13,899 nt of DNA from DRPN01 sp964383915 (GCA_964383915.1 CAYLJE010000063.1:1-13899), one strand, 5' to 3'; numbered from the stretch's first letter, positions 1-7,478 are shown. The notes: generated from the sequence alone by a model not told the origin. Translations and numbers: made by a program.

Positions 1-942
1 CCGTTTGATAACCAGACTTTTATTAAAATAAGATTCGGCCCGGGCAAAATGATTCGTTTTATCCGAGATAATCCCCAGGTTATTGTAAAGATTGGCTCTT
101 ACGGAAAGGGTTTTGTTACGCCGGGGAAGATTGTTCAGGGCCATGGTATAGTAGGCTTCGGCTTTGCTGTAATTCCCTGTTTTCATGTAATTTGTGCCGA
201 ATTCATTATAAAGCTTGCTGATCACTTCCGGACCGGGTCTTGCTTTGCGGTAAAATTTCTCAGCCTGGGTCAGATAATGCAATCCGGCAGCCGGATCGCC
301 GAGGTAATAGGTATAGAGGATGGCCAGCCAGTGTAAATCCCCGGCATAATCGAATGTAATATTTGCAGATGTATCTTCCATAGATAACAGGGTGAGCATG
401 TGATCCCTGGCTTTTGGAAAATCTCCTGTCTGAAAATAACTATAGGCCAGGTAACGGTGGGCAGATCGCAGTAAACGACCATTGTTTTCCATAGTAAGCA
501 TCCGGGAAAAAAAGGGAACAGCCCGGGCAGGTTGTCCGGAATGGTAAAAATAATATCCCTGTAAAAAAGAAAGATTCAACTGCATGTCCTGGTCATCAGG
601 AGCTTTTTCCCGGAGAAAACGGGCGGCTGTTTTCAACTCTTTTTTCATCGAGTCATATGCCTGCAGGTTCCCAAAGGCCTTGATCAGGTTGTACCTGCAT
701 TGCCATACCTGCCGGATGTCTCCCTGAGACAGATAGGCAGTCTCCGCTTTCCGGTAAAAAGGGATTGCCTGCTGCCACTGACGGAGGCGGTTCAAGGAAT
801 CTGCACGGCTGACATACACATGGGCGGAATCCGGCAGGGACTGGTCTGCACTGAGGGTCCACAGGTTTGATCCCCGGGAGAATAATTCTGAAAAGATCAA
901 TCCCGGAATAAGAAGGATAAAAATATTTTTCCATCTGCTCAT
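1..942 (-). CDS. Secreted/anchored TPR protein, N-terminal part (probable TPR-CHAT protein), runs off the left edge
   Basis: Reading the minus strand from the ATG at 942 gives 314 codons without a stop up to base 1, so the C-terminus lies outside the window. Residues about 5-19 form a hydrophobic stretch after MSRWKN, which suggests a signal peptide or membrane anchor. The rest is helical and TPR-like: units such as ADSLNRLRQWQQAIPFYRKA (from about residue 47), a segment with YLAYSYFQTGDFPKARDHM, and one with NYMKTGNYSKAEAYYTMAL follow the usual A-x-x-Y/F pattern with a Gly between helices. In Bacteroidota, proteins of this layout commonly end in a CHAT (caspase-like) peptidase domain and lie beside sigma/anti-sigma genes like the divergent neighbour at 1579. 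The CHAT domain is inferred, since it would be outside the window. A plain TPR protein is the alternative. Positive-strand open frames inside this region are antisense shadows. Confidence 0.8.
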   Translation of the reverse strand, partial: MSRWKNIFILLIPGLIFSELFSRGSNLWTLSADQSLPDSAHVYVSRADSLNRLRQWQQAIPFYRKAETAYLSQGDIRQVWQCRYNLIKAFGNLQAYDSMKKELKTAARFLREKAPDDQDMQLNLSFLQGYYFYHSGQPARAVPFFSRMLTMENNGRLLRSAHRYLAYSYFQTGDFPKARDHMLTLLSMEDTSANITFDYAGDLHWLAILYTYYLGDPAAGLHYLTQAEKFYRKARPGPEVISKLYNEFGTNYMKTGNYSKAEAYYTMALNNLPRRNKTLSVRANLYNNLGIISDKTNHFARAESYFNKSLVIKR

Positions 943-947
943 TATGA

Positions 948-955
948 CAAAGATA
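948..955 (-). promoter_or_regulatory. Possible Bacteroidota -7 box, leaderless or very short leader
   Basis: Read on the minus strand this is TATCTTTG, an exact match to the Bacteroidota -7 consensus TAnnTTTG, ending 5 bases before the ATG of the leftward TPR gene. Transcription would start at or next to the start codon. No clear TTTG -33 box is found at the usual 19-21 base distance, so support is partial. Confidence 0.35.
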
Positions 956-1028
956 CAAAGATTTTATACCCTTTCATACTGCTTTTGCGATCAAAAAGTT
1001 TCAGTTAGAGGATGATTTCCAGGGGGGG

Positions 1029-1060
1029 ATTATTTTCCTCAGATTCTCCCGGAAAATAAT
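1029..1060. repeat. Perfect 10-bp inverted repeat, 12-base spacer
   Basis: ATTATTTTCC at 1029-1038 is exactly complementary to GGAAAATAAT at 1051-1060, with a 12-base spacer. It sits about 90 bases upstream of the leftward TPR gene in the divergent spacer. It could be a dimeric regulator's operator or an RNA hairpin. No T-run follows, which argues against a simple intrinsic terminator. Confidence 0.6.
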
Positions 1061-1164
1061 ATTATGTTAACTAAAACCTGAAAATAGCACTTTTTGGAGA
1101 TATCTATATGTTTCAGAATATCAGTCAAATATATTTAGAATCATTTTAAATTACAAAATAAATG

Positions 1165-1264
1165 NNNNNNNNNNNNNNNNNNNNNNNNNNNNNNNNNNNN
1201 NNNNNNNNNNNNNNNNNNNNNNNNNNNNNNNNNNNNNNNNNNNNNNNNNNNNNNNNNNNNNNNN
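1165..1264. other. Assembly gap (100 N)
   Basis: This is exactly 100 unknown bases, the conventional placeholder for a scaffold gap of unestimated size. Content and true length are unknown, and one or more genes could be missing here. Confidence 0.97.
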
Positions 1265-1578
1265 CAAATAATTGCTGAAGAAAGAGTCAGGGTTCAAGTG
1301 TCTGGAACCTGGAACCAAGTACGAGGCCACTGGGATAAAATGCCTCGGAGGATTTATTTTCTTCGTGGGAGAGAGTATCGTGGATAGACAGGTGAGGAAA
1401 CCAGGGAGATTGGCATGAGCGCATGCATACATTTTGTGTGTAGGGTATATGTTGATATATATACTATTAGAGATACTATTGGAGAAAAAAGGAAATGTTA
1501 AAAACATAAGAACAAACATAAGATTATTAAATTTAAACCTTTTTATTATGCATACTAAAACATAAAATCAAAAAAAAT

Positions 1579-2349
1579 ATGGAAAAGGAACAGAGACAAA
1601 AAACGGATGAGGCAGAACGCTACCTTCACGGGGAGTTGTCTGCCGAAGAAAAGAGGGCTTTTGAAAGACGTTTGCCCGATGACCCTGAGCTTGCGCAGAT
1701 ACTGGAGATGATAAAAGAAACCGACAGGGTCTTATTAGACACCGAAGCCCTTGAATTCAGGGAAACCCTGCAAGACGTATATGCTTCTTACCGGACAAGC
1801 AGGAAGGCGGCTATACGTTTAAACCGCCCGGTTTACCGGTTGATTGGCATAGCAGCTATGGTGATTGTAGTCATTGGTTTGGCTTTCCTGGTCAGGCGAC
1901 ATACCCATAGCATTCCTCTTAATCAGGCGATTGTGGCGGCGTATTATCGGCCTTATCACGTGCCTGTTGATTACCGAAGTCCGGAAGGGACCCTGGATGC
2001 TACTTTCCGCAAAGCGGTGGAAAAATACAATGAACAACAGTATAAGAAAGCCATTCATTTGTTTGAACAGGTATTGACACAAGATAAGACCAGGATGGAT
2101 GCAAACCTGATGGATGGTCTCTCAAATTTCGAAATAAAAGAATACACCCGGGCTGACAGCTCTTTTAGCAGGATCATCAGGCACAAAGACAATCTGTATT
2201 TTCAACAGGCACAGTGGTACCTGGGATTTTGTTTTCTGATGACCAATCAAAACAAAAAAGCCATTGTCCTGTACCGGAAAATTATTTCGGAAAAAGGCTA
2301 TTACATGCTGAAAGCAGAAAAAATACTAAAGAAACTGGCATCAGAATGA
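1579..2349 (+). CDS. Anti-sigma-like membrane protein with periplasmic TPR domain
   Basis: The protein has 256 residues. Its N-terminal 10-60 (AERYLHGELSAEEKRAFERR followed by DDPELAQ) matches the helical head of Bacteroidota anti-sigma factors that bind ECF-type sigma factors. No zinc-binding HxxxCxxC motif is present. One membrane helix lies at about 88-105 (LIGIAAMVIVVIGLAFLV), flanked by basic residues on the N-terminal side, giving a cytoplasmic head and a periplasmic tail. Residues about 139-250 contain TPR-like units (AVEKYNEQQYKKAIHLFEQV; AQWYLGFCFLMTNQNKKAIV). The architecture suggests envelope sensing coupled to transcription, but the partner sigma factor is not in view and may be in the preceding gap. 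It is the first gene of the rightward series, 72 bases before the next. The anti-sigma role is inferred from family resemblance. Confidence 0.8.
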   Translation: MEKEQRQKTDEAERYLHGELSAEEKRAFERRLPDDPELAQILEMIKETDRVLLDTEALEFRETLQDVYASYRTSRKAAIRLNRPVYRLIGIAAMVIVVIGLAFLVRRHTHSIPLNQAIVAAYYRPYHVPVDYRSPEGTLDATFRKAVEKYNEQQYKKAIHLFEQVLTQDKTRMDANLMDGLSNFEIKEYTRADSSFSRIIRHKDNLYFQQAQWYLGFCFLMTNQNKKAIVLYRKIISEKGYYMLKAEKILKKLASE

Positions 2350-2404
2350 ACTGACAGAATGAAAGTTAATCATTGCAAAAAACCTAAAGAAATATATATG
2401 TAAA

Positions 2405-2425
2405 ATGAAGGAAGAAATACAATGA
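2405..2425 (+). other. Six-codon mini-ORF overlapping the next start codon (ATGA)
   Basis: ATG at 2405 starts a frame reading MKEEIQ and then TGA at 2423-2425. This stop overlaps the ATG (2422) of the kinase-like gene as ATGA. The purine-rich GAAGGAAG inside it can also serve as ribosome binding site for that gene. It may allow translational coupling or may be coincidence. Confidence 0.25.
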
Positions 2426-3282
2426 TAAAAAAAACAGAGGATTTGGGCAAGGTGGAACTAGTTGAAAGGGTAAGGGAGCTGGAGAAGGATCTCATACGGG
2501 AAAAAGAGTCAGCAAGAAAAGTCAAAAAGATTTTTATCTCAAGGGTGAATCGTGAAATAAGAACTCCCCTGAACTCCGTTGTTGGCTTTGCTCATTTGTT
2601 GATCAATGACAAGATAGATAAGGATAAACGGAAATTGTATATTCAGTATTTGAATAGCAGTACTGATGCGTTGTTAACCCGTATTGAGAATCTGATAGAT
2701 TATGCCATGCTTACAGCGGGGCAACTGGAGTTGACTGAGGAAGAGGGTGTGCGTTTGGATCTTCTTTTTGATGAGTTATATGAGGCTTTTTCCATGGAAA
2801 AATATCTCCAGGAAAAATATAGCCTGACACTGATCTTAAGCAGAAAAAAAGGATTTGAAAAGATTGTTGCAAATTGTGACAGGCGAAGACTGAAGCAGAT
2901 GATTGCCGGACTATTGAAAAATGCGTTACAGGGAACAAGAGAGGGAAGTATTGAATTCGGATATAAACCTGTCGATAACCAACGTATCAGGTTCTTTGTT
3001 TCCGATTCGGCTGATCAGTACCGGACTGAATATATACAAAGGTTATTTAAAAATCCCGGAGAACTTGAAAAAAGCAGGCAAGACCTGGATATTAACCTGT
3101 CCATCATACGTGATTTGGTGTCGTTGATGAAAGGAGACATTGATATTGTGGCACATCCGGGAGGAAAAGGGAATACAATCGGTTTTGTTTTACCTTTTAA
3201 GTATCGGTTGTTTCCTCCCGATGAATTCAGTAAGGGGGATGATGACAAGGAACAAAAACAGGGAGGATATCGAAAAAAATAA
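2422..3282 (+). CDS. Soluble histidine-kinase-like protein, probable pseudokinase
   Basis: The 286 residues have no membrane segment or sensor domain. Residues 1-43 look like a charged coiled coil, then come a HisKA-like dimerization domain and a HATPase_c-like domain. The H-box, normally (S)HEIRTPLN, reads VNREIRTPLN, so the phospho-accepting His is Arg44 (CGT at 2551-2553). The N-box Asn is kept (N167 in LLKNALQ). The G1 box keeps Asp195 but DxGxG has become DSADQ. The G2 box GxGLSI has become DINLSI (223-228). The C-terminal beta-strands (GKGNTIGFVLPF) are well preserved. The fold is therefore recognisable, but autophosphorylation and probably ATP-lid function are lost. A scaffold or allosteric regulatory role is plausible but inferred. 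An AAGGAAG precedes the start. The gene lies between the anti-sigma-like and DUF559 genes on the same strand. Confidence 0.88.
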   Translation: MIKKTEDLGKVELVERVRELEKDLIREKESARKVKKIFISRVNREIRTPLNSVVGFAHLLINDKIDKDKRKLYIQYLNSSTDALLTRIENLIDYAMLTAGQLELTEEEGVRLDLLFDELYEAFSMEKYLQEKYSLTLILSRKKGFEKIVANCDRRRLKQMIAGLLKNALQGTREGSIEFGYKPVDNQRIRFFVSDSADQYRTEYIQRLFKNPGELEKSRQDLDINLSIIRDLVSLMKGDIDIVAHPGGKGNTIGFVLPFKYRLFPPDEFSKGDDDKEQKQGGYRKK

Positions 3283-3344
3283 GTTTTTAAAAAATGATTG
3301 GGCAGGATGGCTTTATTAGTTAACCGAAAAAACATAAAATATCT

Positions 3345-3725
3345 ATGAATAGGACAGAATCAGATAATCAGGAGGGGAAAAAGAATAAAATAGATGTAGT
3401 TTCTAATTTGGCAGAAGAAAGAAAACAACTCTGGGAAATATTGCACACAGACCGGTTCAGGCATTATCATTTTGAGAAAGATAAAAGTATTGGTCATGTT
3501 ATTATTGATTTTTATTGTGAAAAATGGAAAGTCGCCATTGTTGTGGATCCGGATGAAAATTATTCTTCTGAAATCTCTTTTGTAGATTCTGAAAGCCAGG
3601 AGGAACTGGAGCAGTTGGGTATCGTTTTTTTGCGGTTTCGTGACTCAGAGATCAGAAAAAATAGTTATATCGTTTCTCGTACCATTGATTTTTGGTTAAA
3701 GGACAGGGAGCTCAGTTACCTTTAA
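3345..3725 (+). CDS. DUF559 / Vsr-like (PD-(D/E)XK fold) protein with altered active site
   Basis: The 126 residues follow the DUF559 pattern: an N-terminal helix ending in LW (L29-W30), a segment resembling FRRQ-PIG-YIVDF (HFEKDKSIGHVIIDFYC, 42-58), a core strand, and a C-terminal GIVFLRF (92-98) before SEIRKN. Asp55 is retained. The usual catalytic ExDG..H motif reads VVDPDEN (66-72), so Asp68 remains but the expected Glu, Gly and His are Val66, Pro69 and Asn72. Nuclease activity is therefore doubtful. DUF559 proteins are often annotated as endonuclease-like and many have no known role. Here the gene lies 62 bases after the pseudokinase and 135 bases before the exporter, which suggests an accessory role in that operon rather than DNA repair. 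Family assignment is by motif order only. Confidence 0.72.
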   Translation: MNRTESDNQEGKKNKIDVVSNLAEERKQLWEILHTDRFRHYHFEKDKSIGHVIIDFYCEKWKVAIVVDPDENYSSEISFVDSESQEELEQLGIVFLRFRDSEIRKNSYIVSRTIDFWLKDRELSYL

Positions 3726-3860
3726 CCGGGGGGTATATTACCGGGATTTTTTATCGAAGAAAATTTTCAATGAATATTTATTCAGGGAGGTTTATTCTAT
3801 TCCTGAATTTTTTTTATTTAATTTTAGACTTTGTATCTGGTTTAATCATAATACAGATGT

Positions 3861-6050
3861 ATGGGAGGTTTTCCTTTTTTTAAGCAACTGGATGTAAAGG
3901 ATTGTGGTCCCGCCTCCCTGCTTATGATTGCCAAATATTATGGCAGGACGTATCGTCTGCAGACCTTACGCGAGAGGAGTTATATCGGCAGGGAAGGCGT
4001 TTCTTTACTGGGCCTCAGTGATGCCGCAGAATCCATCGGACTTAAATCTCTCGGCGTAAAGATTACATTTAAAAAGCTAAAGGAAGAAGCTCCGCTGCCT
4101 TGCATTGTACACTGGCACCAGCGTCACTTTATCGTGGTATATAAAATCACAAAAAAGTTTGTTTATGTTTCCGATCCGGCTTATGGACTACGGAAATATT
4201 TGTTTGAAGATTTTTTGAAAGGATGGATCAGTGACCGGCAGAACGGGGAAGAAAAAGGGATCGCTTTGTTGCTGGAGACAACGCCTGATTTTTATTCATA
4301 TGAAGGGGAAAAACCGGAAAAAAACCGGTTAACATTTTTATTAACCTACTTGCGGCCTTATAAAAAACTGGTATATCAGGTGCTCCTGGCTTTACTGGTA
4401 GGAAGTCTGATTCAGTTGGTTTTCCCGCTCCTTACTCAGCAGATTGTTGATTTCGGGATTAATAATCAGGATCTGGGATTTATTTATTTGGTTCTGTTGG
4501 CTGAGTTGTTTTTATTTCTGGGACGGATGGTGGTGGATTTTATCCGTGGATGGATCCTTTTGCATCTGGGCACACGGGTGAATATCTCACTGATCGCTGA
4601 TTTCCTGATGAAACTGATGCGCCTGCCTATCGCTTTCTTTGATTCGAAAGTAATCGGAGATTTGATGCAGCGCATAAATGATCATAAACGTATTGAATAT
4701 TTTTTGACGGTATCCTCTTTGAATATCTTATTTTCACTTTTGAACTTTGTGGTGTTCGGAATTATCCTGGCTATTTATAATATGTTGATCTTCTGGTTAT
4801 TTCTGGGAGGGAGTATATTATATGTCTTGTGGGTTAATATTTTTATGAAACGCAGGCGTGAATTGGATAATCGTAAATTCAGAAAAAATGCTCAAAATCA
4901 GAGCATGTTGATTGAGTTGTTTACAGGGATGCAGGAGATAAAGCTGAATAATATTGAGAAACAAAAACGCTGGGAATGGGAACATATTCAGGCAGGTCTT
5001 TTCAGGATAAATGTTAAGTCGCTGGCTCTGAGTCAGTATCAAATGGCAGGGGCTACGTTTATCAACGAGCTGAAGAATATACTGATCACGGTTGCTGCTG
5101 CCACAGCTGTGATACGGGGAGATATGACACTGGGGATGATGTTGGCGGTACAGTATATTATCGGACAGTTGAACGGGCCGTTGGATCAGATGATCGGGTT
5201 TTTTCAGCGTACCCAGGATGCAAGGATCAGCATGGAACGGCTGGCAGAGGTGCAGGCAATGGACGACGAGGAAAAGGAGGAGATACAGAAATTACACGAA
5301 CTGCCTCGCGAAAAAAATATCAAAGTAAAAAATTTATACTTTCAATACGAAGGGCCTCATTCTCCTTTTGTTCTGGAAGATGTCTCTCTGGAGATTCCGG
5401 CATCCAAAGTCACTGCAGTGGTAGGAGTGAGTGGCAGTGGAAAGACTACTTTGATTAAGCTTATACTGGGGTTTTATGCACCGGTAAAAGGAGAGATAAG
5501 GGTAGGTAATATCCCTTTGAATGCTTTTCATGCCAGGTTCTGGCGGTTAGTGTGCGGTGTGGTGATGCAGGATGGCTTTGTCTTTTCAGACACGATTGCC
5601 AGAAACATCGCTCCGGGAGAAGAGGATATTGATATGGAGAGGTTATACCGTGCCATTGAAGTGTCGAACCTGAGCGATCTGGTCGGGTCATTGCCACTTG
5701 GTCTGAATACCAGGGTAGGGGTATCAGGGCATGGGCTTAGTGCAGGACAGACACAAAGAATACTGATTGCCAGGGCTGTTTATAAAAAACCACAGTTTTT
5801 GTTTTTTGATGAGGCAACCAACGCATTGGATGCCAACAACGAAAAGGTGATCATGAATAATCTGAATGCTTTTTTTAAAGGCAGAACGGTATTGGTGGTA
5901 GCCCATCGCCTGAGTACAGTAAAAAATGCTGATCAGATTATTGTCCTTGATAAAGGAAGGATTATGGAACGGGGTACACATAACGAATTGATTGCCTTAA
6001 AGAAATACTACTATAATCTGGTGAAGAATCAATTGGAACTGGGGTTATAA
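3861..6050 (+). CDS. Peptidase-containing ABC transporter (C39 peptidase, membrane domain, ATPase)
   Basis: The 729 residues have the full-length layout of exporters that cleave double-glycine leader peptides and export the cargo. The C39 peptidase (1-~130) is intact: Gln9 (oxyanion hole), Cys15 in KDCGPASL, His89 in HFIVVY and Asp105 in SDPA. Membrane helices occupy about 165-460. The ATPase (~485-729) has Walker A GVSGSGKTT with Lys528, a Q-loop (VMQDGF), the signature LSAGQTQR (626-633, Ala instead of the common Gly), Walker B with Asp650-Glu651 in FFDEATNALD, and the H-loop His682. An in-frame stop just upstream makes ATG 3861 the first available start. The next gene, 23 bases on, is its HlyD partner. 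The enzyme looks functional. The substrate is unknown, because no double-glycine precursor is visible in the window. Confidence 0.96.
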   Translation: MGGFPFFKQLDVKDCGPASLLMIAKYYGRTYRLQTLRERSYIGREGVSLLGLSDAAESIGLKSLGVKITFKKLKEEAPLPCIVHWHQRHFIVVYKITKKFVYVSDPAYGLRKYLFEDFLKGWISDRQNGEEKGIALLLETTPDFYSYEGEKPEKNRLTFLLTYLRPYKKLVYQVLLALLVGSLIQLVFPLLTQQIVDFGINNQDLGFIYLVLLAELFLFLGRMVVDFIRGWILLHLGTRVNISLIADFLMKLMRLPIAFFDSKVIGDLMQRINDHKRIEYFLTVSSLNILFSLLNFVVFGIILAIYNMLIFWLFLGGSILYVLWVNIFMKRRRELDNRKFRKNAQNQSMLIELFTGMQEIKLNNIEKQKRWEWEHIQAGLFRINVKSLALSQYQMAGATFINELKNILITVAAATAVIRGDMTLGMMLAVQYIIGQLNGPLDQMIGFFQRTQDARISMERLAEVQAMDDEEKEEIQKLHELPREKNIKVKNLYFQYEGPHSPFVLEDVSLEIPASKVTAVVGVSGSGKTTLIKLILGFYAPVKGEIRVGNIPLNAFHARFWRLVCGVVMQDGFVFSDTIARNIAPGEEDIDMERLYRAIEVSNLSDLVGSLPLGLNTRVGVSGHGLSAGQTQRILIARAVYKKPQFLFFDEATNALDANNEKVIMNNLNAFFKGRTVLVVAHRLSTVKNADQIIVLDKGRIMERGTHNELIALKKYYYNLVKNQLELGL

Positions 6051-6073
6051 TGAAGAAGAGTTAAATACAGGAG

Positions 6074-7390
6074 ATGCCTGAAGACCATAAATATGCTAAA
6101 ATTAACCGGGAGTTGGTCAGCGGTGAGATTGAAGATATCATCGGACAACCCCCGGGGTGGCTTATCCGCTACGGGGTGACGGTTTTTTTTGTGATTATCC
6201 TGATGTTTTTGGGGGGTAGTGCTGTTTTTAAATATCCGAATAAAGTCATGGCGCCGGTGGTTATCACTACCCAGAACCCTCCATTATCTTTGGTGGCCAG
6301 GGTGGATGGTAAAATTGATGCTTTCCTGGTGCAGGATACCCAACAGGTGGCACAAGGTGATCTGCTGGTCATATTGGAGAGCCCTGCCGATTATAAAGAA
6401 ATAATACAGTTGAAGAATCTACTGGCTGCTTTGCCGGATTCTGCAATTCCGGAAAAAGTGGCAGAAGGATTCCCTGATTTCAATCACCTGGGACAGGTAC
6501 AGCCTTTTTATGCTGATTTTTTGCAGGCATCTGACGATTACCTGCATTTCAAAAAGCTGGATTTCCACGAAAAAAGACTTAAAGAATTAAAGATTGAGTT
6601 GAAAAAATACAAAGTTTATTACAATCGCCTATACCGGCAGAGAAACCTGGCAGAGGAGGAGCTATCCCTGATCCGGAATCAATTTTACCGGGATTCTGTT
6701 CTCTATTCAAAAAAGGTATTATCCAAATCGGACTATGAAAAATCGATGGTGGTATGGATCAGTAAGAAACAGGTCTTTGAACAGACAAGGGTCCGGCTAT
6801 CCGAAGCAACGATACAGATATCAAAACTGGAGCAGGCAATACTCGATACAAAAATGACTTTCTCTAACCAACAAAATGATAAGATTCTTGCAATGCAAAA
6901 GAACCTGAAGAAATTACTTAGCAGTCTTGATGACTGGAGAAAAGGACATATTATCATGGCTCCTGTCAGTGGAAAGGTTTCTTTTACAAAATACTGGGCT
7001 CCTCATCAGTATGTTTCCAGGGGTCAACCGGTACTGTCCATTATCCCTGATGATCCCGGGCAGTGGATTGGCCGGATGAAGATTCCTATGAGAAGATCAG
7101 GACAGGTGAAGTCAGGCTTGCCTGTAAATATTCAACTGAAGAATTACCCTTACCTTGAATACGGAATGATCCGTGGTGTCGTTTCCTCAGTGTCACTGGT
7201 GCCTGATGGAAACAGTTACTTTATTGATATTGATTTACCGGACGGATTGACAACAACTTACGGAAAGAAGCTTCTTTTTAAACAGGAAATGGAAGGCACA
7301 GGCGAGATACTGACGGAAAAACGATCCCTGTTAAGAAGAATTCTGGACCCTTTCCGGTATATGTTTAAAAAGTATATCCAGAAAACATAA
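6074..7390 (+). CDS. HlyD-family periplasmic adaptor of the peptide exporter
   Basis: The 438 residues begin with a short cytoplasmic segment (ELVSGEIEDIIGQPPGWLIR), followed by one membrane helix at about 30-52. A first lipoyl-like half-motif follows at about 70-110 (ARVDGKIDAFLVQDTQQVAQ). A long charged coiled coil spans about 160-285, and the second lipoyl half is APVSGKVSF near 296-304. The C-terminal part is beta-rich, and the protein ends in a basic tail. This is the adaptor that bridges an inner-membrane exporter to an outer-membrane channel. It lies 23 bases after the exporter gene and is surely co-transcribed with it. No TolC-like gene is adjacent, so the outer-membrane channel must be encoded elsewhere. 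Leader-peptide sequence motifs are absent, as expected. The assignment is firm; the cargo is unknown. Confidence 0.94.
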   Translation: MPEDHKYAKINRELVSGEIEDIIGQPPGWLIRYGVTVFFVIILMFLGGSAVFKYPNKVMAPVVITTQNPPLSLVARVDGKIDAFLVQDTQQVAQGDLLVILESPADYKEIIQLKNLLAALPDSAIPEKVAEGFPDFNHLGQVQPFYADFLQASDDYLHFKKLDFHEKRLKELKIELKKYKVYYNRLYRQRNLAEEELSLIRNQFYRDSVLYSKKVLSKSDYEKSMVVWISKKQVFEQTRVRLSEATIQISKLEQAILDTKMTFSNQQNDKILAMQKNLKKLLSSLDDWRKGHIIMAPVSGKVSFTKYWAPHQYVSRGQPVLSIIPDDPGQWIGRMKIPMRRSGQVKSGLPVNIQLKNYPYLEYGMIRGVVSSVSLVPDGNSYFIDIDLPDGLTTTYGKKLLFKQEMEGTGEILTEKRSLLRRILDPFRYMFKKYIQKT

Positions 7391-7478
7391 TCTTTCCTTT
7401 GGTGGACATATTATATTGACAAATATTTTATTCAAATACCTGTTTTTATGGATCATTATCCCAGAGAAGTGATTATTT

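Larger units (their letters stand above)
943..1578. other. Divergent intergenic region with an assembly gap
   Basis: The 636 bases separate the leftward TPR gene from the rightward anti-sigma-like gene. They contain a -7-like box (948-955), a perfect 10-bp inverted repeat (1029-1060) and 100 N. An ATG abuts the left gap edge at 1162-1164. Right of the gap (1265-1578) no convincing coding frame is seen; a short repeated GGAACC motif lies near 1301-1312. A 28-codon open frame at 1415-1501 has a GGGAG upstream but no recognisable features. Related Bacteroidota loci usually carry a sigma-70-family gene next to an anti-sigma/TPR gene. If one exists here, it must lie in the unsequenced gap. Confidence 0.6.

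Noticed and set aside
49..958. Three short frames on both strands over the left edge
   Set aside because: They overlap the 314-codon open TPR frame on the minus strand, which has signal-peptide and TPR features. The short frames have no family features.
1265..1388. Rightward open frame from the gap edge to a stop at about 1388, as the tail of a hidden gene
   Set aside because: The 40 residues show no sigma-factor or other recognisable motif; the composition looks non-coding with short GGAACC repeats.
1415..1501. 28-codon frame with GGGAG upstream as a precursor peptide
   Set aside because: It has no double-Gly leader or conserved features, and short frames of this size are common by chance.
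1151..1519. Minus-strand frame running through the first N gap
   Set aside because: Most of its middle is unknown bases and the frame across a gap of unknown size is meaningless. The remaining ends look random.
3825..3833. Possible internal promoter box before the exporter gene
   Set aside because: The spacing is TAnnnTTTG rather than TAnnTTTG and no -33 box lies at a suitable distance.
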